A stretch of 14,359 nt of DNA from DATEPR01 sp036503065. GTDB lineage: Bacteria; Actinomycetota; Actinomycetes; Mycobacteriales; Pseudonocardiaceae. The notes beneath the pieces were generated by a model that was not told where the DNA came from, searched no databases, and saw only the letters and a list, made by a program, of their open reading frames with translations. The stretch is from the NCBI GenBank assembly GCA_036503065.1, contig DASXXM010000157.1, positions 1 to 14,359 of the forward strand. Reading direction: 5' to 3'. Below are positions 7,639 through 13,755 of the stretch, one piece after another (the stretch's first letter is position 1; the number at the start of each line of letters is the position of its first letter). Made by a program: the position numbers and the translations under genes.

Positions 7639-9123
7639 GTGCGCCGCACGTATGGTCGGGTGGTGGTACTGGCCCGAGCACGCACCGTCACGTCGATCCT
7701 GCTGGTCTTCGTCGTGCTGATCATCGGTCCCGGTGCGGCCGCGCTCGCCGCCGGGCCGTCCTGGCAACCACCACCGGTCGACATGACGGCGCTGCCGGCC
7801 GACGGCCCACCCGGCCCGCCTGCCGGCACCACGTACACCCAGAAGACACAGTGCATCGTCTCCAACACCAACGGGATCTCGCTACCGGACGAGCCCGCTG
7901 CCCAGGCGATGCTGAACATCAGGACCGCACAGGAGTTCTCGACCGGCGTGGGCGTCAAGGTGGCGGTGATCGACACCGGTGTGAACCCGCACCCGTTCCT
8001 CCGCAACCGGCTGCACGGTGGCGGCGACTACGTGGTGCCCAATGACAACGGCACCAACGACTGCGACGGCCACGGCACCCTCACGGCCGGCATCGTCGCC
8101 GCCAACACCGCAGGCGCGAACGTGGGCTTCACCGGCGTGGCACCGGACGCGACGATCATCGCGATCCGCCAGACCAGCACCCTGTTCAGCGCGACAGCGG
8201 GCGGCCAGGACACCGGCCAGACCGCCGGCACTCCCGGCACCCTGGCCGGCGCGATCGTGCGCGCCGTCGGTCTCGGTGCGAACGTGATCACCACCTCGGT
8301 CGACACGTGCCTGCTGACCGCGGATGCCGTGGCCGGCATGAACACGCCCGGCTCGCCGGAGAAGGCGCTGCAGGCGGCGATCCACTACGCGGTGGAGCAC
8401 AACGTCGTCGTGGTCAACTCGGCCGGGAACGTGTCGTCCCAGCCGGAGGGCAATGGCCAGCAGGCGTCGGCCGGTCCGTGCTCCTCGGTGCCGCAGAACA
8501 GCAATCCCGACCCGAACAGCGTGCAGGAGATCGAGATCCCGGCTGTCTACTCCGGCGACCTGCTGTCGGTCGCGTCGGTCAGTCCGGTCACCGGGGCCGT
8601 GTCGGCGTTCTCGGTGTGGGGGCCGTGGGTGAACATCGCGGCGCCCGGCGAGGGCATCACGTCGGTCGACCCCGGTCAGGGTGGAACCGGGCTCGCGAAC
8701 CTGTTCGCCGAGCCCGGCGGCAACAACCGGCCAGGGCCGATTCAGGGAACCAGTTTCGCGGCGCCCTATGTGGCCGGCGTCGTGGCGCTGGTTCGGTCTC
8801 GGTTTCCTGCTCTGACGGCTCGTCAGGTGATGTTTCGCATCGAGGCCACGGCGCAGCATCCTTCCGGGCCTGGTGGGCGGAACAACCAGATCGGGTTCGG
8901 GATCATCGATCCGGTGGCCGCGTTGACCGCGGTAGTCCCTGGTGAGAACGGTGTGCCCGCGGTGGGTGGTACGCAGATTCCGGCTCAGGTTCCGCTTGCG
9001 GCCGTGAAGGATTGGGGGCCGATGCGGGTTGCGTTGATCGGTACGGTGTCGGCTGTCGCGTTGTTGTTGGGTACGTTGTTCGTGGTGCGCACGGTTCGGC
9101 GGCGTCGCCCGTCGGTCGACTGA
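7639..9123 (+). CDS. mycP: Mycosin: subtilisin-like serine protease of type VII secretion (copy 2)
   Basis: This 494-residue second mycosin has the same build. A signal sequence (hydrophobic about 17-38) ends in LAAG and is followed by PSWQPPPV. The triad is D112 (AVIDTGVNPH), H145 (DCDGHGTLTAG) and S372 (GTSFAAPYVAG), with oxyanion N264 (NSAGN). Cysteines at 72, 142, 224 and 281 sit where copy 1 has its four. A C-terminal helix (about 463-483) and basic tail follow. The GTG at 7639 directly follows the TGA of copy 1, with AGGA (7628-7631) seven bases upstream, so translation is probably coupled; a GTG seven codons later is an alternative. All key residues are present, so it should be active. 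It differs from copy 1 in the middle loops (186-240, 345-368), which may change partners or substrates. Codon choice changes sharply from about position 8788 onwards. Confidence 0.95.
   Translation: MRRTYGRVVVLARARTVTSILLVFVVLIIGPGAAALAAGPSWQPPPVDMTALPADGPPGPPAGTTYTQKTQCIVSNTNGISLPDEPAAQAMLNIRTAQEFSTGVGVKVAVIDTGVNPHPFLRNRLHGGGDYVVPNDNGTNDCDGHGTLTAGIVAANTAGANVGFTGVAPDATIIAIRQTSTLFSATAGGQDTGQTAGTPGTLAGAIVRAVGLGANVITTSVDTCLLTADAVAGMNTPGSPEKALQAAIHYAVEHNVVVVNSAGNVSSQPEGNGQQASAGPCSSVPQNSNPDPNSVQEIEIPAVYSGDLLSVASVSPVTGAVSAFSVWGPWVNIAAPGEGITSVDPGQGGTGLANLFAEPGGNNRPGPIQGTSFAAPYVAGVVALVRSRFPALTARQVMFRIEATAQHPSGPGGRNNQIGFGIIDPVAALTAVVPGENGVPAVGGTQIPAQVPLAAVKDWGPMRVALIGTVSAVALLLGTLFVVRTVRRRRPSVD
8788..9123 (+). 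other. Segment of copy-2 mycosin with altered codon usage
   Basis: Within the reading frame of copy 2, third positions switch abruptly from mostly C/G to many T and G: GTT, TCT, TTT, CCT, GCT, CGT, and runs of TTG for Leu and GGT for Gly. The encoded protein stays almost the same as the matching part of copy 1. The 33 bases just before the switch (8755-8787) differ from copy 1 (7267-7299) at only one base, whereas the codons straight after are synonymous but changed. Confidence 0.7.
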
Positions 9124-9135
9124 GTTTACGTTTCT
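9124..9135. other. 12-bp convergent junction without a visible terminator
   Basis: The second mycosin and the WXG-containing gene end tail to tail with only 12 bases between their stop codons. No stem-loop with a T-tract is seen here, so read-through from either side would make antisense RNA over the other gene's 3' end. Confidence 0.6.
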
Positions 9136-10251
9136 TCACTCCTCGCCAATGGTCGGCGGAGCCGTCCGATCCGGCTTGCCGAAGATCTCCCTGGGATCAC
9201 CGGCAATCCTGATCTTCGACTTGTGCTCGGCATCCCCACCCTGACCACCACGCATACCACCCATGCCGCCCATCGGCATACCACCACCCGAGCCGGCCGG
9301 CGCGGATGAGCCGGCAGCGGTCGATTGCGCCGAGCCGGGAACCTGGCCAGGGCTGTCACCAGAAGGCTGGACCACAGCGCCGGATACCGGAGGCGGCCCG
9401 GACTGGGCGGCCAAACCACCGACCGGCGCGGCGGCAGCACCACCGCCGACATGCGCGACCGGGCTACCAGCGGCCGCCGAGTGAGCCGCGGCCAGATGAG
9501 CGGCAGCCGGATGGGCCGCGGCCGCGGGCACGCTCGCCGGAGCGGAAGTGACCGGCGCTGAGGCGGCCGGGACGGAGGTGGCCGGCGGTGGCACCGCTGA
9601 TCTCGGCGTGCCAACGGGCGGTTGCGGCGCGGACGGCACCCAGTCATTGGTGGGGATCTTGTGCGCCATGGTGAGCTGTCCGAACATCTGTCCACCATGG
9701 ACACCCTGACACAGCTTCAGAAACGCGTTCAACACATCCTGAACCGACTCGTACAGCTGCCGACTCGGCTGGTCCAACTCGTCAAGATACTGGCGGGCAC
9801 GGGCTTCCCCGGCCACCGGCACCGTCATCGCATCCGACGAGTGTTCCGCCGTATCGGCCAACAGGTCCACCAGCTCGCCGGCGATCTGGCGCAGCCCGGT
9901 CGCGGTCTTGTCCAGGGCGTCGGCCATCGCGGTCAGACCGTCGGCGAGGTCGTGACCGGCCAGGCCCACGTTCTGCATGTAGTCCAGGAACGAGTTGGCG
10001 TCCGCACCCTGCCACACCGCGTCCAGGCCGCCCAACGGTGACGTCAGGCGACTCGTCACGTCCGTCGCGGTCTTCGCCGCGGCGCGCCACCTGTCGGCCT
10101 CGGCGTGCAGGTCGCTCCACCTGCCCAGCACCGGTACCAGGTACGACTCGACCGGGTCGTGGACACCCAGTCGAGTCGCCAGCTGGGACAGGTAGTCCAG
10201 GTGGCCGTTGACCTTCGCGGTCAGGTCGGTGCCGTTCTGGCTGGGCCGCAC
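9136..10251 (-). CDS. WXG-motif ESX-associated protein with low-complexity tail (EspB/PPE-like substrate candidate)
   Basis: This 371-residue protein has two parts. Residues 1 to about 190 are charged, amphipathic and predicted helical, with a W80-Q-G82 turn in DAVWQGADANSFLDYM, as in WXG100/PPE-type hairpins. Residues about 205-340 are disordered: Pro/Ala/Ser-rich, then an Ala-His repeat (243-267), then a Met-Gly-rich patch (322-338). The end (347-371) is ordered-looking, with GDPREIFGKP and TAPPTIGE. There is no signal peptide or membrane helix, which fits export by the ESX machine itself. A canonical YxxxD/E motif was not found. The GTG at 10251 has AGGAGG (10257-10262) five bases before it, 21 bp after the EspC-like gene, so the two are probably co-made and may pair. 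The closest known analogy in layout is EspB (helical PE-PPE-like domain plus disordered tail). Homology to EspB is not claimed. Confidence 0.75.
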   Translation of the reverse strand: MRPSQNGTDLTAKVNGHLDYLSQLATRLGVHDPVESYLVPVLGRWSDLHAEADRWRAAAKTATDVTSRLTSPLGGLDAVWQGADANSFLDYMQNVGLAGHDLADGLTAMADALDKTATGLRQIAGELVDLLADTAEHSSDAMTVPVAGEARARQYLDELDQPSRQLYESVQDVLNAFLKLCQGVHGGQMFGQLTMAHKIPTNDWVPSAPQPPVGTPRSAVPPPATSVPAASAPVTSAPASVPAAAAHPAAAHLAAAHSAAAGSPVAHVGGGAAAAPVGGLAAQSGPPPVSGAVVQPSGDSPGQVPGSAQSTAAGSSAPAGSGGGMPMGGMGGMRGGQGGDAEHKSKIRIAGDPREIFGKPDRTAPPTIGEE

Positions 10252-10272
10252 CTGGTCCTCCTGTCCGGACGG

Positions 10273-10587
10273 TCAGAGTTGGTGGGCGGACCTGATGGCG
10301 ACCGCCTGCTGCTCGTCGACCGACGAGTGCTCGGCCGCCACGGTGCGCAGGTTCGCGCCGGCCGTGTGCGTCGCGGCGGCGGCGCGGTCCAGTTGCTGTT
10401 GGAGCGTTGCGGCGGCGGCCTGGTAGGCCTGCGCCGAGCCGACCGTGCGGCCGAGTTCACCGAAGGCGGCCGACGTCAGCGGGCTGCCTTGCAGGGTGCG
10501 CAGGGCGGCGGCGAGTTCGTCGCCGGCCTGCTCGGCCGTGCTCGCGTAGCGCGCGATCCAGCCGTGGTCGACCTGAATTCCCGCCAT
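10273..10587 (-). CDS. Small EspC-like type VII secretion target protein
   Basis: This 104-residue helical protein resembles the EspC-like 'type VII secretion target' family. It has two amphipathic helices with a turn around 34-47 (GSPLTSAAFGELG), where WXG100 proteins have WXG, then a long Ala/Gln-rich helix (about 50-85), and a tail with AEHSSVDEQQ. The usual C-terminal secretion signal is YxxxD/E; here the matching place reads H87-SSV-D91, with His for Tyr. The ATG at 10585-10587 follows AGGAGG four bases upstream. It sits 72 bp downstream of eccB and 21 bp before the WXG-containing gene, all on the same strand, so co-transcription is likely. Probable role: secreted partner of the downstream protein, or a structural component. 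Family assignment is by pattern recognition only. Confidence 0.75.
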   Translation of the reverse strand: MAGIQVDHGWIARYASTAEQAGDELAAALRTLQGSPLTSAAFGELGRTVGSAQAYQAAAATLQQQLDRAAAATHTAGANLRTVAAEHSSVDEQQAVAIRSAHQL

Positions 10588-10659
10588 CGGCCCTCCTCAC
10601 GGCGTCCGACATCCACCACCTTGCGTCAATCCGACGATCGGCGCGACCGCGCGGTTCCG

Positions 10660-12291
10660 TCAACTGCCGGGCACGGGTGTCGGCGTGCTGAACTGGCCGA
10701 CGTTGTCGGGCACCGACAACGAGTCGAAGGTCCGCTGCACCGCCTGGACGTCCAGGGGTGCCCCGCCCAACGGCAGCAGTCGCACGATCGGCGCGTACGC
10801 CGGTGGCACGTTGGCGCTGCTGTCCGCGACACCGAGCACCTGGGCCGTGTAGACGTTCGGCACGCTGAACGCGACGCCTCGCGAGTCGATCACGTAGATC
10901 GGGCCGCTGCCGAACTCCTTGGCGCTGGACGCGGACCTGATCGCCACACCGCCCAACGCCGGGTTGATGAAGAAGTGGTTGACCTTGCCGGCGGACGTGG
11001 GCTGGCCGATCGGGACCGTGTCCATCTGGCCGTTCACGCCCTGCTGGTCGGCCGGCAGTTCGAGGTTGAAGTCGACCGTGACCCTCGTCTTCGACAACGG
11101 CTTCTGCTTGTCGGTGTAGTCGGCATGCCACCCGAGGCACATCACCGGCTGGTGGTCCGCGGTGATCACCCCGGGCACCGGGCCCGGATAGTCGCTCACG
11201 TTCACCTGTAGGCCGTTCTTCACCAACGGCACCGACTCGACGACCTGCGCCTGGACCGCCGGGATCGCCGTCGTCCGCTTCTCGTTGTCGAACCAGGCGA
11301 TCTGCGCGGTCGTGTTGCTCACCGGCTGCATGCCGCCCGGCACCGCGATGTAGTACTGCGGGGCCTGGCCGATCTGCTGCACGGAGAAGCTCTGTCCGAC
11401 GGTCAGGCCCGCGTTGGTCAGGACCGGCGTCGCCGGTTGGGGCATCGTCAGGCCCTGCGCCGGGTTCACGATGTCGGACACGGTCGGGATCGCGTTCAAC
11501 ACGGCGGCGCTGACGACCCGGTACGTGGTCTTGTCCGGGATCTGCAGGCCCTGGAGCACGCCCCCGTCCGCGCTGTCGATCTTCGCCTTGACCGCGCTGT
11601 CGTCCGCGTTGTTCAGCGTGCTGGTGTGTCCGTACACCAGGTAGAGCGTGGTGCCGCCGTCGTCGGACACCAGCAGCGCCTGGCCGACGGCCAGGTTCGA
11701 GCCGATGTTCGACTCACCGACCATGACCGTCGTGTCCGGGGCGGCGTGGCCGGTCTGGTTCAGCGCGTTGGTGTCCCGTGGGATCTGGTCGCAGACCGCC
11801 CAGTCGGTGGGTCCACCGGCAGGACCTGGGAGCTGTGTCGGTCCGGCCGGAATGCCGGTCAGCCTGCCCATCGGCATCGACTTGAGCTGGGTGTCGGTGA
11901 CGACCGTGGGCATCACCAGGCTCGGTGCCGTGTTGGTGGTGCCGCCGGGCTGCTGGTTCGCGGCCGCGGCCAGCAGCAGGCGGGCGGACGCCAGGTTGAA
12001 GACCGGGATGAGCTCGTGCGGGTTCTGGCTGACCACGTAGATCTGGCCGGACGGCTGCGCGATCACGATGCCGGTGGGCGGCACCGGCGGCGCCGGGTTG
12101 AACACGCCGATCAACACGAAGACGACGAGGCCGACGACGGCGAGGATCGCGCCGACCAGGGTCGCCCGCTTGTGCGATCTCATCGGGTCGTGCAGCATCA
12201 CCGGGTCCCTGCGGACCAGGGCTGACTCCATCCGGCGCAGCACGAATCGGTACGCCTGAACCTGTGACTTGCTGGTCGGTGTCGACGGCAT
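10660..12291 (-). CDS. eccB: Type VII secretion core protein EccB
   Basis: This 543-residue core subunit has a short cytosolic N-terminus, one membrane helix and a large periplasmic part. Residues 1-43 contain the family-typical SKSQVQAYRFVLRRMESALVR start followed by DPMRSHKRA. The membrane helix is about 44-64. The periplasmic part has repeated beta-rich modules and two cysteines (C167, C385), which fit the conserved EccB disulfide. The last segment (VPPAYAPIVRLLPLGGAPLDVQAVQ) is rich in Pro and ends in a short Pro/Thr tail. The ATG at 12291 has AGGA five bases upstream and coincides with the conserved N-terminus; the frame is open further upstream but that part is unlike EccB. In ESX complexes EccB forms the central periplasmic ring to which mycosins dock. 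It is first in a minus-strand unit with the EspC-like and WXG genes, and divergent from eccE. Confidence 0.96.
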   Translation of the reverse strand: MPSTPTSKSQVQAYRFVLRRMESALVRRDPVMLHDPMRSHKRATLVGAILAVVGLVVFVLIGVFNPAPPVPPTGIVIAQPSGQIYVVSQNPHELIPVFNLASARLLLAAAANQQPGGTTNTAPSLVMPTVVTDTQLKSMPMGRLTGIPAGPTQLPGPAGGPTDWAVCDQIPRDTNALNQTGHAAPDTTVMVGESNIGSNLAVGQALLVSDDGGTTLYLVYGHTSTLNNADDSAVKAKIDSADGGVLQGLQIPDKTTYRVVSAAVLNAIPTVSDIVNPAQGLTMPQPATPVLTNAGLTVGQSFSVQQIGQAPQYYIAVPGGMQPVSNTTAQIAWFDNEKRTTAIPAVQAQVVESVPLVKNGLQVNVSDYPGPVPGVITADHQPVMCLGWHADYTDKQKPLSKTRVTVDFNLELPADQQGVNGQMDTVPIGQPTSAGKVNHFFINPALGGVAIRSASSAKEFGSGPIYVIDSRGVAFSVPNVYTAQVLGVADSSANVPPAYAPIVRLLPLGGAPLDVQAVQRTFDSLSVPDNVGQFSTPTPVPGS

Positions 12292-12324
12292 TCTCGTCCT
12301 GTTGCTCTCCCGGTCGCGGTACCG

Positions 12325-12373
12325 TTCGGCAGAATAGTCCGCTCCAACGTAACGCGGGGCGGACTTCGGCAGA
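12325..12373. promoter_or_regulatory. Inverted repeat framed by direct repeats, candidate operator
   Basis: AGTCCGCTCC (12336-12345) and GGGGCGGACT (12356-12365) are inverted copies with one mismatch around a 10-base spacer. The direct repeat TTCGGCAGA occurs at 12325-12333 and again at 12365-12373, framing the inverted repeat. It is well placed to control eccB and eccE together. On the transcript it could also fold as a hairpin. Confidence 0.5.
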
Positions 12374-12384
12374 CCCAGTATGGC
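12372..12384 (+). promoter_or_regulatory. Promoter-like motif upstream of eccE, shared with eccC
   Basis: GACCCAGTATGGC lies 24 bases before the eccE start and overlaps the right-hand direct repeat of the nested repeat structure. The CAGTAT part is a weak -10 candidate. It matches the minus-strand motif upstream of eccC apart from a single missing base. Confidence 0.4.
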
Positions 12385-12408
12385 TGGCACGAGGGGAAGA
12401 CCGAGCGG

Positions 12409-13755
12409 ATGTCGGTAACCAGTCCACGACCGGGACCACCCCAGCCGGGGATGGCGGCCGGGGCAGCGGCACAGGCAACGGCGGCCCAAGCAGCGGCGGC
12501 ACAGGCGGCGACCGCGATGCGGGCCGCCATCACCGCGCGGCGGCGCACCATCGGCGCCAGCCTCGGTGCGCTGCCCGTGGCGAACGTCGTGGTGATCGAG
12601 GTCGGGCTCGCGGCCGCGCTCATCCTGTTGGCCATCGATCGGGTGAAGCTGCTCTACATCGCCATCGGCGTGCTCGCGCTGGCCCTGCTGATCGCGTTCC
12701 TCCGCTGGAGTGGCCGCTGGTTCACCCAATGGGTGGGTCTTACCCTGCGGTACTCCTTCCGGACGCACACCAGGACCGTCGATCCGGTGCCGTCGACGGA
12801 GGAGAACGCCACCCCGGCCGAGTCGGTGATCGGGCCCGCGGACGCCAGGGTGAACCTGCTGCGTCTGGTCGTGCCGGACCTGGCGGTCGCGCACGGCACC
12901 GACCACGAGCGCCGGCAGGTCGGCCTCGCCTGGCACGACGGCTCGTGGACCGCGGTCCTGTTGGTCGAGCCGATGCCGGCACTGATCACCCAGGTGGGCG
13001 CCACGCCGAACCTGCCGCTGGGCGCCCTCGCGCCGTGCCTCGAGGACCGCGGTGTGGTGTTGGACGCCATCCAGGTGATCTGGCACTGCTATCCCGGCAG
13101 CGCCGCGTTGCCGATCACGTCACCGGCACTCGCGTCGTACCTGGAGGTGCTCGGCCCGCTGCCCGCCGCGGCCCGCCGGACCACGTGGATCGCGGTCCGG
13201 CTCGACCCGCGCCGCTGCCCGGCCGCCATCGGCGAACGCGGCGGTGGTGTGGTCGGCGCCCACCGGGCGCTGATCGGCGCGCTGTCCAGGGTCCGCAGCG
13301 CCCTGGAAACCCGGGGCGTGCCCACCCGCCCGCTGGACGCGGACGAGCTGTTGCGTGCCGGGGTGTCCGCGTCGGAACTGATCGGCGCCGCGCGCGCCAA
13401 CGTCCGGGTCAGCCTGCAGGAGCGCTGGACGGACGTGACGAGCGCCGGGATCGGCCACGCCAGCTACGCCATCACGCACTGGCCGAAGGGCCGGAACATG
13501 AACAGCATCAACGCACTGACCGGCATCAGGGCGCTGTCCTCGACGGTCACCATGTCGGTCTCGCCCGGCGGCGACGAGGGCCAGGTCGGCCTGCGCGGCC
13601 TGGTCCGGGTGAGTGCCCGGACCCCCGGCGAGCTGGCCGACGCCAACCAGCGACTGCACAGCGTGGCCCATCGGCTGAACGTGTCACTGACTCCCTTGCG
13701 GGGGCTGCAGGTCGCGGGCCTGGCGGCCACGCTGCCGTTGGGCGGTGCGGCGTGA
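12409..13755 (+). CDS. eccE: Type VII secretion core protein EccE
   Basis: This 448-residue protein has the EccE layout: a variable N-terminal stretch, two membrane helices (about 56-76 and 80-98), then a cytosolic alpha/beta domain. The variable N-terminus is Pro-rich (6-14) and then strongly Ala/Gln-rich (16-38), followed by RRRTIGASLGALPVANVVVIEVG. The conserved post-membrane start is FLRWSGRWFTQWVGLTLRYS, and a central HDGSWTAVLLVEP strand follows. In ESX structures EccE sits at the outer rim of the complex beside EccD and is needed for stability. The ATG at 12409 has only a poorly spaced GAGGGG (12 bases away), so ATG codons at residues 15 or 37 cannot be excluded. It overlaps the next gene by 4 bases (GTGA), implying coupled translation. 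Confidence 0.93.
   Translation: MSVTSPRPGPPQPGMAAGAAAQATAAQAAAAQAATAMRAAITARRRTIGASLGALPVANVVVIEVGLAAALILLAIDRVKLLYIAIGVLALALLIAFLRWSGRWFTQWVGLTLRYSFRTHTRTVDPVPSTEENATPAESVIGPADARVNLLRLVVPDLAVAHGTDHERRQVGLAWHDGSWTAVLLVEPMPALITQVGATPNLPLGALAPCLEDRGVVLDAIQVIWHCYPGSAALPITSPALASYLEVLGPLPAAARRTTWIAVRLDPRRCPAAIGERGGGVVGAHRALIGALSRVRSALETRGVPTRPLDADELLRAGVSASELIGAARANVRVSLQERWTDVTSAGIGHASYAITHWPKGRNMNSINALTGIRALSSTVTMSVSPGGDEGQVGLRGLVRVSARTPGELADANQRLHSVAHRLNVSLTPLRGLQVAGLAATLPLGGAA
12450..12525 (+). repeat. Short imperfect GCG-GCN-CAG-rich repeat in the eccE N-terminus
   Basis: Degenerate copies of a GCGGC(A)CAGGC-like unit code for an Ala-rich run punctuated by Gln, at about residues 16-38. It precedes the membrane helices and looks like slippage-prone low-complexity DNA rather than a conserved domain. 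Confidence 0.55.

Larger units (their letters stand above)
6178..9123 (+). repeat. Tandem gene duplication: two paralogous mycosin genes
   Basis: The two mycosin reading frames abut head to tail. They share architecture, catalytic motifs and long identical protein segments, for example FAAPYVAGVVALVRSRFP and HPSGPGGRNNQ, as well as GIIDPVAALT. Conservation is patchy: the middle regions (around residues 180-240 and 340-360) differ in sequence and length, while the active-site and C-terminal regions are nearly the same. This indicates an old duplication with partial divergence rather than a recent copy. Confidence 0.9.
12292..12408. promoter_or_regulatory. Divergent control region between eccB and eccE
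   Basis: This 117-bp gap holds the promoters of both genes. It contains a nested repeat structure (12325-12373) and, closer to eccE, a promoter-like GACCCAGTATGGC (12372-12384). On the minus strand TATTCT (12331-12336) is a possible -10 for eccB. No clear -35 hexamers were found. Confidence 0.6.

Noticed and set aside
6124..7767. 547-codon minus-strand frame opposite the first mycosin
   Set aside because: It is antisense to an intact protease with full catalytic motifs; the translation has no motif and an odd composition.
10273..10587. EspC-like gene as EsxA/EsxB (true WXG100 protein)
   Set aside because: No W-x-G at the turn and no YxxxD/E; length is similar, but the sequence fits the EspC-like group better.
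10624..10629. TTGACG on the minus strand as a -35 element for the EspC-like gene
   Set aside because: No TANNNT hexamer lies 16-19 bases downstream, so an independent promoter is not supported.
12450..12525. Repeat in the eccE N-terminus as a CRISPR or mobile repeat
   Set aside because: The units are short, degenerate, in frame and code for an Ala/Gln run; there are no spacers or constant repeat length.
12292..13086. Upstream extension of the EccB frame
   Set aside because: The added part runs opposite eccE and is low-complexity shadow sequence. The ATG at 12291 has an AGGA site and the conserved EccB start.
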